Assembly: GCF_008806975.1 (NCBI RefSeq)
Contig: NZ_CP031728.1
Location: 5,698,392 to 5,762,391 of the forward strand
Direction: 5' to 3'
Length of the DNA stretch: 64,000 nucleotides
Source of the DNA: Cellvibrio sp. KY-GH-1
GTDB taxonomy: Bacteria > Pseudomonadota > Gammaproteobacteria > Pseudomonadales > Cellvibrionaceae
The notes under the pieces were generated by a model. It saw only the letters and a list, made by a program, of their open reading frames with translations. It had not been told where the DNA came from and did not search any database. Position numbers and translations under genes: made by a program. Positions 16,718 through 26,309 of the stretch are shown one piece after another. Each line of letters opens with the position of its first letter. Positions within the stretch are counted from its first letter, which is position 1.

Positions 16718-17839
16718 GTGCAGAGTCTATTGACAAGAAAAGTATTTAACATCCGGGCGATAATAGCAGGAATAGTGTTTTCAGGTGGAGTGTTTGCCGA
16801 TGTCGCTGCCTCCCAACCGGATTCTTACGCCTTGCCTGTGCACTACAGTGGCCGCGTGCTAGTGGAAAAAAAGAACCAGTTAACAAGTTACACCTATTCC
16901 TGGCCCGGTGTTTATTTTGAAGCGGAGTTTACTGGATCAGAACTGGATGTCAGGTTGAATGATGCTAACAATATCCTTAGCCTAATCATTGATGACAAAG
17001 AGCCCGTAGTATTGACCAGGCCGGGAAAGATCACTCACTCACTGAAAAATCTAGGCAAGGGGCCACACAAAGTTCGCTTGGAAAAACGTACAGAAACGCC
17101 TATGGCAACCGGGACATTTGAAGGGTTTTATGTTCCTGCCAAAGCGGCCCTGTTGCAGCCCGAGCCCCGGCAACGAAAAATAGAATTTATTGGTGATTCA
17201 TTCTCTGTTGGTTATGCTAATTTGTCAGTGAGTCGTCAATGTAAATACGACGAAATTTTCAGTACAACCAACACTCATCAGGCATTTGGTGCACTGACGG
17301 CAAAACACTTTAATGCTGATTATCAAATCAATGCGATTTCTGGTAGTGGTGTGGTGCGTAATTATAATGGCGCCTTTCCCGATGAAAATTTCCGGCGGTT
17401 TTATCAGTACACATTTGTTGGCAATAAAACCATTAAATACGCAAACGTCTGGTCACCGAATATTATTGTGTTAGAGCTTGGGGGAAATGATTTTGCCACA
17501 CCCTTGAATCCGGGCGAAAAATGGAAAAATCGTGAGGAGTTACAGCAAGATTTTGTAAAAAGCTACACGTCATTCATTCTAGGCTTACGCAAACAGCACC
17601 CACAGGCAAGCTTGGTCTTGTTGGTGCCCCATGCTCCTTCGGATGAAATGCTTCAGCAGCATAATAAAGTCGTGGAACAGTTGAAATCCAATGCCCAAAC
17701 CCGCGTGCACTTGTTGAAGCTTGAACCTATGGAACTAACTGCTTGCCAATGGCACCCATCTGCAAAAGATCATCAGTCAGTGAGCCAGCAGCTGGTTGAT
17801 TTTATAAGTTCTAAACCCGAACTCTGGAGTGGGAACTAG
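16718..17839 (+). CDS. CE2-type SGNH carbohydrate esterase
   Basis: About 373 residues from GTG 16718, chosen because GGAGG at 16708-16712 lies just upstream; a TTG at 16706 would extend it but overlaps that site. A signal peptide is followed by a beta-sandwich N-domain (YSGRVLV ... GVYFEAEFTGSELDVRL). The SGNH hydrolase domain has IEFIGDSFSVGY (block I serine), the GSGVVRN region, ELGGNDF (block III) and a late ACQWHPSAKDH (catalytic His). That order matches carbohydrate esterase family 2, which deacetylates plant polysaccharides and is known in Cellvibrio. The substrate inside this beta-glucan locus is not clear. Confidence 0.85.
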   Translation: MQSLLTRKVFNIRAIIAGIVFSGGVFADVAASQPDSYALPVHYSGRVLVEKKNQLTSYTYSWPGVYFEAEFTGSELDVRLNDANNILSLIIDDKEPVVLTRPGKITHSLKNLGKGPHKVRLEKRTETPMATGTFEGFYVPAKAALLQPEPRQRKIEFIGDSFSVGYANLSVSRQCKYDEIFSTTNTHQAFGALTAKHFNADYQINAISGSGVVRNYNGAFPDENFRRFYQYTFVGNKTIKYANVWSPNIIVLELGGNDFATPLNPGEKWKNREELQQDFVKSYTSFILGLRKQHPQASLVLLVPHAPSDEMLQQHNKVVEQLKSNAQTRVHLLKLEPMELTACQWHPSAKDHQSVSQQLVDFISSKPELWSGN

Positions 17840-17928
17840 TAGCTTCCCTCAACCTTGGTCATGTGTGCCCTATGACGAGCTAACCCGTTTTTTGGATGAG
17901 AGTAGTAGCTATTGATTACCTGTTGTTA

Positions 17929-18405
17929 CTACTCTTTTAAAATCGACGGATTCACTTCCAAGAGTATTTTAATAATTTTTCCATCCGGTAATTTATGAAG
18001 TTTTGGGATGGAAAAGCGTTCCCCAGTCTTGGTTTTTAGGAAGTAATCAATTCGTGAGCTGTTACTGCCGATAACCCGTGAGGTTACTATTTTTTGAATA
18101 TCGGATAGCAGGAGGTTGAAGCCTCCCGTTTGGGTGCGGTGTTCGACTCGTTCATCAGTAATTGTGAATTCGTGGTAATTGGGGTGACGAAAATGCCACC
18201 AGGCAATACCTTGTAAAAGAAGAAATCCAATAATAACCATACCAGGGACAAAATAGCGGGCTGCAGGGTCTATAGAGCCCTTACCGTAATACATAATAGC
18301 TCCGCCCACCACCATAAAACTCAGGGGTATAACTATGCCAAGTTTTACAAATTCGTGCCCAATATCGGCATTGGTTATTTCATAGTGTAAGTGTGTTCTT
18401 GTCAT
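17929..18405 (-). CDS. Two-TM membrane protein with PH-like domain
   Basis: 158 residues with two membrane segments (about 20-40, VIPLSFMVVGGAIMYYG, and 50-68, VPGMVIIGFLLLQGIAWW). A C-terminal region, FTITDERVEHRTQTGGFN ... IQKIVTSRVIGSNSSRIDYF, resembles bacterial PH-like domains. It follows the AraC-type regulator with a 12-base gap on the same strand and is probably co-transcribed. No enzymatic motif is present. Confidence 0.72.
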   Translation of the reverse strand: MTRTHLHYEITNADIGHEFVKLGIVIPLSFMVVGGAIMYYGKGSIDPAARYFVPGMVIIGFLLLQGIAWWHFRHPNYHEFTITDERVEHRTQTGGFNLLLSDIQKIVTSRVIGSNSSRIDYFLKTKTGERFSIPKLHKLPDGKIIKILLEVNPSILKE

Positions 18406-18417
18406 ATTTTTCCCGAA

Positions 18418-19581
18418 CTATTGCGGCAAATGCTCCTGTCGGTATTCGGAAGGAGTTTTGCCCACGTGTTTTTTAAAGAAAGTATTGAATACCGATTTGC
18501 TGTTAAAGCCCGCATCCAGGTAGATGTGCGTTATGGTTTTGGATTTGTGTTTAGGGTCGGCGAGCATTTTTTGTGCTTCTTCGATGCGGTAGCGATTTAC
18601 AAATTCATAGAAGTTGCTATCGAAGTGGCGGTTGAACACCAGCGATAAATCGCGCGCAGGAATATTCAGGGTTTCGGCCAGCATGTCCAAGGTTAAATCC
18701 GGTTCCAAATAGGGCTTATGTTCGCGCATGGCGCTGTCGATACGTTCGGCAAAACCGGTGTTAAGCAGCTTTTCTTCCACCGGCTTTTTGGAGTCGTCCT
18801 TTTGTTTTACGGCAATAAAGCCGGAGAAGTAGCGCATGCTGGTAAATACCAGCACTAATACCAGAACGAAGACAACGTAGTAACCCGTCAGCCCAATCAC
18901 TTCAAACCAGTGGGGGTGAAAAGGAATAAATAAGTGCAGAATCTTGGTGCAGGCGAGGGTAGCCTCAGTGGTGGCGATAATCAGGAAGCCAATCACCAAC
19001 CCAATCAGCCAGCGAATATCTACCCGTTCAATATTGGAATGCGTGGTTTTTAACTGGTCGCGATATTTCGCAATCAAAAACAGGCTGGCCACGCAATAAC
19101 CAATACGCATGGCTTTGCATAAAAAGTCCATGATCAAATAGCCGGGGCTGTACATATAAATATCGTCATCAATCAGCATGACGCGCTCTTCCAGGCTGTG
19201 AGTGTAAAAGGTCAGCCCCAGAAAAACGGCGAACAATCCCAAGGGTAATAGATGTAATCCATCGCGTTTATGCAAGGTAAAATCGTCATACACCAATGAC
19301 TTTATATAGAAATAGAGTAGCGCTGCATCCACATAGAACCCGAAACCAATCCACAAAAACAAACGCGGATAATGCTCCAGTGCAATCATTTTAAAATCAG
19401 CGCCCCAGAGCACTAACTCATGGACGGGTATAAATGCATGGGCTAATAAAAAGGCGGCCAGGAAATAATTACTTTTATTGGCAGGTGGATTGGTGACCAG
19501 TAGCAGTATTGCAAAGCAGGCGCATTGCACGGCGGTCATCATCAGGACCAAATCGTGGATATTAAAAATTGTTTCGTTCAT
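18418..19581 (-). CDS. AraC-family regulator with multi-TM N-terminal domain
   Basis: 387 residues. Residues 1-250 hold about seven hydrophobic segments, for example LVLMMTAVQCACFAILLLV, LHLLPLGLFAVFLGLTFYT and YYVVFVLVLVLVFTSM. Residues about 275-385 form an AraC DNA-binding domain (LTLDMLAETLNIPARDLSLV, then ITHIYLDAGFNSKSVFNTFF, ending in GKTPSEYRQ). A membrane-anchored regulator of this type can sense a compound directly at the inner membrane. It is divergent from the GH5 gene and flanked on both sides by glycan-degrading genes, so control of the beta-glucan locus is a reasonable inference. Confidence 0.87.
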   Translation of the reverse strand: MNETIFNIHDLVLMMTAVQCACFAILLLVTNPPANKSNYFLAAFLLAHAFIPVHELVLWGADFKMIALEHYPRLFLWIGFGFYVDAALLYFYIKSLVYDDFTLHKRDGLHLLPLGLFAVFLGLTFYTHSLEERVMLIDDDIYMYSPGYLIMDFLCKAMRIGYCVASLFLIAKYRDQLKTTHSNIERVDIRWLIGLVIGFLIIATTEATLACTKILHLFIPFHPHWFEVIGLTGYYVVFVLVLVLVFTSMRYFSGFIAVKQKDDSKKPVEEKLLNTGFAERIDSAMREHKPYLEPDLTLDMLAETLNIPARDLSLVFNRHFDSNFYEFVNRYRIEEAQKMLADPKHKSKTITHIYLDAGFNSKSVFNTFFKKHVGKTPSEYRQEHLPQ

Positions 19582-19977
19582 GTTGACCGGTGATTGGGTT
19601 AGTTATCGTTATAGTTGGATTTCAAAGACTGGCGTAACCGAGTATAGAGCAATCGCTTCGCCTGCATAAAAAATTGCCGCACAAACCAACAAGCTATTAT
19701 TGCGCATTCACATAGGACTATGACAATTCTTTACAGGCTGGATGATTTTCCTGCAAATTTGCTAACTCCTTGTTTATGCATTTATTTTTTGCCTCAGTTC
19801 CCGTTTCTGAAGATGCAGTATGACAAAACTGGGAGCCAATAGCGTTCGCGTAGCGGTTATTCGAACGCATAACCACCCGTAAATACCTACACTGGGCACA
19901 TAAAATTCTATGTGCATCTATCGCTGTGCTTCCGATAGTTCATCTGAAAACACAATAAATCAGATAAGAGGTTTTCC
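19582..19977. promoter_or_regulatory. Control region between AraC-type regulator and GH5 gene, with two inverted repeats
   Basis: 396 bases without a credible gene. Two inverted repeats stand out: GCGTTCG at 19842-19848 with CGAACGC at 19862-19868, and GCACATA at 19896-19902 with TATGTGC at 19909-19915. Either could be an operator. AAGAGG precedes the GTG start of the GH5 gene. Confidence 0.5.
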
Positions 19978-21759
19978 GTGAAATCGATTAGGTCTCGTGT
20001 TGTTCAAACGTTTATGTTTGTTGCGGCAAGCCTCGTTGCCGGCCTAAGTAGTGGCAATACCGGTGCTCCAAGTTTCTTGCGTGCAGATGGTCACTTTATT
20101 GTGAATGAGCAGGGCGACAAAGTCCTACTGCGCGGAATGGGGTTGGGCGGCTGGATGCTGCAAGAAGGTTACATGCTCAAGTTGGGGAATCTGGGGCAGC
20201 AACATGTAATACGTGCAAAATTTGAAGCGTTGGCTGGCAAAGCCGCAAGCGACGAATTTTATAACGCCTGGCTTGCCAACCACACTACCAAGGCGGATAT
20301 AGATGCAATGGCGCAATGGGGCTTTAACTCAGTGCGCCTGCCAATGCATTTCAATCTTTATACCTTGCCGATTGAGCAGGAACCTGTGGTTGGTCAAAAC
20401 ACCTGGCTGGACCAGGGCTTTGTCATGACTGATCAATTAATCGCCTGGGCCAAGGCGAATAATATGTATGTGATTCTGGATTTGCATGCAGCACCGGGCG
20501 GGCAGGGTAATGATTTCGCCATTTCTGATCGCAATCCAAACCTGCCCTCACTCTGGCAGAGTGAAGCCAACCAGCAAAAAATGATCGCCCTCTGGCGCAA
20601 GCTTGCACAGCGTTATGCCAATGAACCCACTGTTGGAGCTTACGACATTATCAATGAGCCCAACTGGGGCTTTGAAAATGCAGCGGATAAAAATGGTTGT
20701 AAAGAAACCAAAAATGCACCGCTGAAAAAGTTATTGCAGGATGTGACCCAGGCTATTCGTGAAGTGGATAACAAACACATCGTCATTATCGAAGGCAATT
20801 GCTGGGGCAATAATTATTCCGGGGTGCTGCCTTTGTCGGATAACGCCGAGGCAAACAAAAACCTGGTGCTGAGTTTCCATAAATATTGGAACAACAACAC
20901 TGTTGGCGATATCAGCGGCCATTTGGCGCTGCGCGAAAAATACAATATGCCCATCTGGTTGGGGGAATCAGGCGAAAATTCCAACCTCTGGTTTACTGAT
21001 GCAATTCAATTGGTGGAGTCCCAGGGAATTGGCTGGGCCTGGTGGCCGTTGAAAAAACTTGGGTTTAATAATCCTCTCGAAATAAAACCCAATGCAGATT
21101 ATTGGAAAGTGGTTGACTATTTAACGGGTAAGGGTGAGAAACCCAGCGCCGCTGTTGCAAAAAAAGCATTGCTGCAATTAGCGGAGGATATTCGGTTCGA
21201 GAAAAATCAGTTCCACCCGGAAGTGATTGATGCCATGTTTCGTCAACCTTATTCCTATACCAGCGTGCCCTTTAAAAATCACCGCATTAAAAAGTCCGGC
21301 GGCACAGTATTAGCTGTGGATTTTGATATGGGTCGCAGTGGCGTTGCCTACTGGGATGTTGACTCTGCCAATTATCACGTATCGACTGGTAAAGAGCGTA
21401 CGCTCTGGAACCGTGGCACGACTTATCGCAATGAAGGTGTAGATATTGAATTCGATGCGACAAAAAAATCCTATGTGGTAACTCATTTTGAAGCCGGTGA
21501 ATGGTTGGATTATACGGTGCAGGTGGATAAAGCTGGCACTTATGAACTCGCAGCGGTTGTTAAAGCGCCAAATGGCGACGGGAAAATGAGTGTGAGTGTG
21601 AACAATCAAAATTTAAATGCAGACGTAAATGTACCTGCATCACAAAATTATCAATCAGTAACAATTTCGAGTGTAAAATTGTTACAAGGTGCTAACAGGT
21701 TACGGTTTTACTCAAAATCAGGAGCGTATAATCTCCATTCGTTAGTGTTACACCCTTGA
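19978..21759 (+). CDS. Secreted GH5 glycoside hydrolase with C-terminal carbohydrate-binding module
   Basis: 593 residues starting at GTG 19978, with a signal peptide of about 25 residues. The GH5 barrel covers about 30-385: LRGMGLGGWM, NSVRLPMHFN, ILDLHAAPGG, acid/base E227 in IINEPNW and nucleophile E330 in WLGESGE. The LRGMGLGGWM start resembles exo- and endo-beta-1,3/1,6-glucanase-like GH5 members more than classic cellulases. Residues about 470-593 look like a CBM6-type module (HFEAGEWLDYTVQV, ANRLRFYS). It stands between two GH16 genes, supporting a beta-glucan substrate. The subfamily is not assigned. Confidence 0.88.
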   Translation: MKSIRSRVVQTFMFVAASLVAGLSSGNTGAPSFLRADGHFIVNEQGDKVLLRGMGLGGWMLQEGYMLKLGNLGQQHVIRAKFEALAGKAASDEFYNAWLANHTTKADIDAMAQWGFNSVRLPMHFNLYTLPIEQEPVVGQNTWLDQGFVMTDQLIAWAKANNMYVILDLHAAPGGQGNDFAISDRNPNLPSLWQSEANQQKMIALWRKLAQRYANEPTVGAYDIINEPNWGFENAADKNGCKETKNAPLKKLLQDVTQAIREVDNKHIVIIEGNCWGNNYSGVLPLSDNAEANKNLVLSFHKYWNNNTVGDISGHLALREKYNMPIWLGESGENSNLWFTDAIQLVESQGIGWAWWPLKKLGFNNPLEIKPNADYWKVVDYLTGKGEKPSAAVAKKALLQLAEDIRFEKNQFHPEVIDAMFRQPYSYTSVPFKNHRIKKSGGTVLAVDFDMGRSGVAYWDVDSANYHVSTGKERTLWNRGTTYRNEGVDIEFDATKKSYVVTHFEAGEWLDYTVQVDKAGTYELAAVVKAPNGDGKMSVSVNNQNLNADVNVPASQNYQSVTISSVKLLQGANRLRFYSKSGAYNLHSLVLHP

Positions 21760-21810
21760 TGCTTTTTTCTCGTGCTGTAGCGAATCGTTTTCCGATTTAG
21801 CTATCCCCTC

Positions 21811-21834
21811 GGGAGCCTTATGGCTCCCTTTTTT
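21811..21834 (+). terminator. Rho-independent terminator after GH5 gene
   Basis: GGGAGCC (21811-21817), TTAT loop, GGCTCCC (21822-21828), then TTTTTT. Confidence 0.92.
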
Positions 21835-21934
21835 ATCTAAAATATTTTTTGCGCACCAACTCATTTATTGCGTGATTCAATTCAAATTATTTTGGTCGTA
21901 TGCCTGCAGTTGATTAAACGAACGCCTATTTTTT

Positions 21935-22015
21935 GGTTCTTTGCGTTTGGTAGAACCTGTTGTCACGGATTTGCTTGCACAATTTTTTCGATTCGATAGT
22001 TAACCGATTATCGAA
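21935..22015 (+). promoter_or_regulatory. Two inverted repeats upstream of second GH16 gene
   Basis: GGTTCT (21935-21940) faces AGAACC (21952-21957), and TTCGATA (21992-21998) faces TATCGAA (22009-22015). The second repeat shares the string CGATAGTT with the GH5 leader near 19935, which could mean a common regulator. No footprint-level evidence. Confidence 0.4.
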
Positions 22016-22088
22016 GCGTAACGGCAGCGCAGTTTCTTATCGGGAACTGTGATTCCCGCAAGCTTAATAACCACAGCAGGAACATAAT

Positions 22089-24353
22089 ATGAATAATTCC
22101 ACGCTCAACTCGACCCGCTTTAGAAAATACTCTCGCCATTTTTTGTCATTGGCAGTTACTCTCGTAATGAGTAGTGCCGCGAATGCGCAAACGCTTATTT
22201 GGAGTGATGAATTTAACGGCTCCCAGTTAGACCCGAATGCCTGGAATATTGAAACTGGCACTGGCATCAATGGTGATTGGGGTACAGGGCAATTGGACCG
22301 CGCTACTGAACGCCCGGAAAATATCAGCATTAAACAAGGTATTGCTGGTGCCGATGGTGGTGCCTTGGCTATTACCACCCGCAAGGAATTTTATATCGAT
22401 AAGGATTACACCAGCGGCCGCATTAACACGGCTGGCAAAGTCGCTTTCGGCCCAGGTTACAAAATTGAAGCGCGTGTTTGGGCAAAGGATGTGAAATACA
22501 AAGGGCAAGGATTTGCGTTCTGGATGATGCCCAATGAAATTCCGCCCGGTGAAGATCATTTAATGTGGCCACAAGGTGGTGAAGTGGACATTATGGAATA
22601 CGTTGGCTCCATTCCCTTCCATAATTTGGGCACCGTGCATTACGCCTGGTTCTGGGAAAATAATGCCTATCAGGATTGGAACCATGGCCATCTCGGCGGT
22701 TACTACAGCTATAAAGATAAGCAGGGGCCAGATGAGCCCGAGTGGATTCAAGTGGACCTCGGCAGTGCACAAGGGTTTAATCAAGTTGTTTTAAATTGGG
22801 AAGGCGCTTACGGCAAAACTTACAAAATCCAAACCTCTAATGATCAAGTGAATTGGACCGATGTTTATTCCACTGCCAACGGTGATGGCGGTGTGGATGT
22901 GATCAACGCGAATGGTAATGGTCGCTATGTGCGCATGTACGGCAGCGAGCGTGCAACTGAGTGGAGTTACTCGCTGTTTGAATTTGAAATTAAAAATTTT
23001 GCCGGTACTAACCTCGCGTTAAATCGGCTTGTTACCGTTTCTTCATTGCAAGCACCGGATCTCGCTGGGGCAAATGCGGTGGACGGACAAACCTCCACGC
23101 GCTGGAGCAGTAATCTGCGCAACCCGGGTTATGGCAATTATCCACCTGCGGTAAATGACCAGAATGCAGGCAGCTGGGGTTGGCACACTTACGGTGTGAA
23201 TTGGCATAGCGACCGCATCGAATTTTATGTGGATGGCAATGTGTATCACATCCATTATTTAAATGATGGCGGTGCATTCCCTCCGGCAGATGGCAATGAT
23301 TCTGCGCGCACGGAAATTCGCAATGGCAAACGTACCTATGTTTCTGAATATTCCAACCACTTTCCGGAATGGCATCCGTTCGAGCACCAAATGTATTTAA
23401 TTTTAAGTTCGGGTGTGGGCGGTCAATCCGGATTTACTTACGGTGGTGGAATTGTTCCTGAAGCAGTATTCCCAGCATCGACATTAATAGACTGGGTGCG
23501 TGTGTATTCATTGGGCGGAGGTAAACCTCCCGTGCTGCCACCGACAACACCGCCAGTGAATCCACCGGATAATACCAACCTTGCGTTAAATAAAATTGCG
23601 GTAGCTTCATCGCAAGAAGCAGAAGTTATGTCTGCAACTCAAGCGGTGGATGGCAATACCAATTCGCGTTGGGCCAGCCAATGGACAGATGCACAATGGA
23701 TTTATGTGGATCTCGGTAGCAGCAAAGCCATTAATCGCGTGCTATTAAAATGGGAAGCTGCCTACGGCAAGTCCTATCAAATCCAGGTATCGGATGACAA
23801 AGTAAATTGGACCACTATTTATTCCACCACTACCGGCGATGGTGGTGTGGATGATATTACAGCGTCAGGCACTTGCCGCTATGTGCGCATGAACGGCACT
23901 CAGCGGGGTACGGGTTATGGTTATTCGCTGTTTGATTTTGAAGTCTATGGCGGCGGAATTTCTCCACCAGTAACCACCAACAAAGCGCTGAATAAACCAG
24001 CAACGTCTTCGAGTGATGAAGGCGCCGCCTGGAATGCCGCGCAAGCAGTGGATGGCAATGTGAATACCCGTTGGGCCAGCCAATGGAGTGATGCGCAATG
24101 GATTAAAGTGGATCTTGGTTCAGTGCAAAGCATTAGCCGTGTAAAACTCAATTGGGAAGGTGCTTTCGGAAAAAACTACCAAGTGCAAACCTCAATCGAC
24201 AACCTGAACTGGACAACCATTCACACAGTAACCAACGGTGATGGTGCAATTGATGATTTAACAGTAAGTGGTTCAGGCCGTTATGTGCGTATTAATGGCA
24301 CAGCTCGCGGTACGGGTTACGGTTATTCGTTGTGGGATTTTGAGGTTTATTGA
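22089..24353 (+). CDS. Secreted GH16 beta-glucanase with discoidin module inserted in the catalytic domain
   Basis: 754 residues with a signal peptide to about residue 33. GH16 begins at 34 (LIWSDEFNGSQLD) and carries GGEVDIMEYVG with E165, D167 and E170. After GGYYSYKDK the GH16 fold is interrupted by about 128 residues (217-344), then resumes (GSWGWHTYGVNWHSDRIEFY ... LIDWVRVY). The insert is a discoidin/CBM32-type module in swapped order: its C-terminal half (EWIQVDLGS ... LFEFEIKNF) comes before its N-terminal half (NLALNRLVTVSS ... TRWSS). After a proline-rich linker come two normally ordered modules of the same kind (about 495-620 and 630-754). Probable role: beta-1,3-glucan hydrolysis. 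Confidence 0.88.
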   Translation: MNNSTLNSTRFRKYSRHFLSLAVTLVMSSAANAQTLIWSDEFNGSQLDPNAWNIETGTGINGDWGTGQLDRATERPENISIKQGIAGADGGALAITTRKEFYIDKDYTSGRINTAGKVAFGPGYKIEARVWAKDVKYKGQGFAFWMMPNEIPPGEDHLMWPQGGEVDIMEYVGSIPFHNLGTVHYAWFWENNAYQDWNHGHLGGYYSYKDKQGPDEPEWIQVDLGSAQGFNQVVLNWEGAYGKTYKIQTSNDQVNWTDVYSTANGDGGVDVINANGNGRYVRMYGSERATEWSYSLFEFEIKNFAGTNLALNRLVTVSSLQAPDLAGANAVDGQTSTRWSSNLRNPGYGNYPPAVNDQNAGSWGWHTYGVNWHSDRIEFYVDGNVYHIHYLNDGGAFPPADGNDSARTEIRNGKRTYVSEYSNHFPEWHPFEHQMYLILSSGVGGQSGFTYGGGIVPEAVFPASTLIDWVRVYSLGGGKPPVLPPTTPPVNPPDNTNLALNKIAVASSQEAEVMSATQAVDGNTNSRWASQWTDAQWIYVDLGSSKAINRVLLKWEAAYGKSYQIQVSDDKVNWTTIYSTTTGDGGVDDITASGTCRYVRMNGTQRGTGYGYSLFDFEVYGGGISPPVTTNKALNKPATSSSDEGAAWNAAQAVDGNVNTRWASQWSDAQWIKVDLGSVQSISRVKLNWEGAFGKNYQVQTSIDNLNWTTIHTVTNGDGAIDDLTVSGSGRYVRINGTARGTGYGYSLWDFEVY

Positions 24354-24371
24354 TTGTAAAATTCTGATCCC

Positions 24372-24400
24372 AAAAGGCGGCATTTTTGCCGCCTTTTTAT
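24372..24400 (+). terminator. Rho-independent terminator after GH16 gene
   Basis: AAAGGCGGCA, TTTT loop, TGCCGCCTTT, then more T residues. Confidence 0.92.
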
Positions 24401-24812
24401 TTTGTGGGATAAAGTTTTAGTTGATTTTCCTGGTTCCTTATCCAAAACCAACGCCAGCAATTATAAGTATTTCAGCCATCTTGCTATCAGGGGTAGTTTG
24501 CCTGTACCAATGGAGCGCCAGATGTGGATATTCACTTTCTGTGTTTGAGTGTGTCGCTTAAGACCCGTTTACAAAATGTGGTCAATTGCTATTATCCGAT
24601 CTTATAAATGCCCTCCTAAAATTAACAGGGCAAAGGACGATTCATTGAATGAATTCCTAAAACAACGGATGTAAAAATGGATGTACTGGCTGCTTCGTCA
24701 AGCCATATCAATATTCCAATATCGTGAATTTTAATATTCCCATTCTTATTTTTTATCCTGCTTCCCACATCCAATAGATTAGAGCGGGTTTTAGTATGTT
24801 GAGGAAGATCAT
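24401..24812. other. Gene-free stretch before LprI-like gene
   Basis: About 410 AT-rich bases. I see no convincing gene, RNA or palindrome here. GAGGAAG just before 24813 is the ribosome-binding site of the next gene. Confidence 0.4.
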
Positions 24813-25862
24813 ATGAAGAATACAGCTTTGAAAAAAACAACTATCAAAGTGATAGGGGGTGTTGGAATTGCTGCTCTTTCTGGCTCATTGCAGGCGGCGA
24901 GTTTTGATTGTACAAAGGCGGCAACCTCAATTGAAAAGATGATTTGCTCCAATCCAACAGTTTCACAATTGGATAGTGAATTGGGTAGTACATATCAGGT
25001 TGTGGTTAAGAGTGCAGATAATAAAAATGAAATTAAAAGGCTACAACGGGCGTGGCTAAAAAATGAGAGAAATTTATGTAAAGATGTTGCTTGCCTAATA
25101 CAGATTTACCAGGATCGCATTAATTTTCTGTCTTCGATTATTCGTTCTCCAGCAATCAGTAAAGGCTTTGGGTTTGGCGCATTATTAATGCGCGACGCTA
25201 AAAAACATTCACTTAATGACAGTTTCCCGCTTAAATTCAAATTGGTGTTCGGTGAGGCTTACCCGTTCTGTCAGTCTTATGTGGATATGTTGAATAAAAC
25301 AAAATATATGGAATACCCAATATGCGAAAGAAAAGTATTGCCTGGATATGGGCAATTTAAAGCATTAGTGTGGGATGTGGTCGCCGATGAGGTGGAGATA
25401 AAACAAACAATCGAAGGGGGCATTAAATGGCAGCATGCCTCATTTAAGGGGTTGGATGCAGCTGATTACCTAGAGGCTATTAGGGAATTCAGGTTGCAAA
25501 TGGAAAATATAGGTGTATCTTTATTTAAAATATCAATGGATGTGGACAGAGATGGTGTTGTAGATACTCTTTATAAAAGAGTATTGAGATTGCGAGCGCA
25601 TGAAAATATAAGTTGGTGTGAGATGAATAATAATTTCTTTGTTTTTGATAATTCAATTTCAATTTATTCGGCGGAAAAGTATAAAGAGAAAGGATATCTT
25701 GGAATGAATTTTAATGGTAATGATCAGTTGATAACGATTAATAATGTTTTGTATCACGAACATTGGAATTTAAAGTATGGAGTTAAAAATAATAAAGAAG
25801 CAATTAGTATTTGGAGTATATCTGAACATAAAGAAAAAATTTGCGGTGTAAATATTGAGTAA
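24813..25862 (+). CDS. Exported protein with N-terminal LprI-like domain
   Basis: 349 residues. Signal-like N-terminus to about residue 29 (SLQAA). Residues 30-110 match the LprI/DUF1311 pattern: SFDCTKAATSIEKMICSNP, LDSELGSTYQ, LQRAWLKNERNLC, with cysteines spaced as in lysozyme-inhibitor-like LprI proteins. The remaining 240 residues are unrecognised; one acidic stretch, MDVDRDGVVDTL, resembles a calcium-binding loop. Codon use is more AT-rich than in the glucan genes, so acquisition by transfer is possible. Confidence 0.75.
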   Translation: MKNTALKKTTIKVIGGVGIAALSGSLQAASFDCTKAATSIEKMICSNPTVSQLDSELGSTYQVVVKSADNKNEIKRLQRAWLKNERNLCKDVACLIQIYQDRINFLSSIIRSPAISKGFGFGALLMRDAKKHSLNDSFPLKFKLVFGEAYPFCQSYVDMLNKTKYMEYPICERKVLPGYGQFKALVWDVVADEVEIKQTIEGGIKWQHASFKGLDAADYLEAIREFRLQMENIGVSLFKISMDVDRDGVVDTLYKRVLRLRAHENISWCEMNNNFFVFDNSISIYSAEKYKEKGYLGMNFNGNDQLITINNVLYHEHWNLKYGVKNNKEAISIWSISEHKEKICGVNIE

Positions 25863-25890
25863 TTAATTTTTTGGTAAGTTTATTTTTGGG

Positions 25891-26073
25891 GTGATTGATG
25901 TAGAGATCACAGAAATATCGTCGCGTGCTGTTGAGAAGCTCTGTTTGGACGATGCAGAGATTGGATTGCTCGTCCAGGTAATGGCAAGTTTTGACCCGCT
26001 AGAGGGAACTAGCTTGCGCAATCGAATTACATCAATAGATCACAATCAGTTAACACTTGCCGTTGAAAGTTAA
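25891..26073 (+). CDS. Possible small protein or gene fragment
   Basis: 60 codons from GTG 25891 (MIDVEITEISSRAVEKLC). The composition looks protein-like, but the ribosome-binding site is weak and the frame is short. It may be a decayed remnant. No family is recognised. Confidence 0.3.
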   Translation: MIDVEITEISSRAVEKLCLDDAEIGLLVQVMASFDPLEGTSLRNRITSIDHNQLTLAVES

Positions 26074-26309
26074 TTGAGTGAGCGTGCCGGTGAAAAAATC
26101 ATTTTGGATTTGAGTAACCGGTTTGCTCTCGGATGCAGATGAGGGGCAATAGGTCTTAAACAGCATCCTTGCATCTGTATTGAAGGATTATGGTGCTTTT
26201 GCAGAGGCAGAAAATTTTTATAGCCTTGTCGAAACCCCATCTCCCCAATCGACTATTAAGTACCATAATCATGGTTAACTGATTATTTCACCTTAATAGG
26301 AGATTCATT

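Noticed and set aside
24622..24840. 72-codon minus-strand frame before the LprI-like gene
   Set aside because: Overlaps the start of a better supported gene and has no credible start signal.
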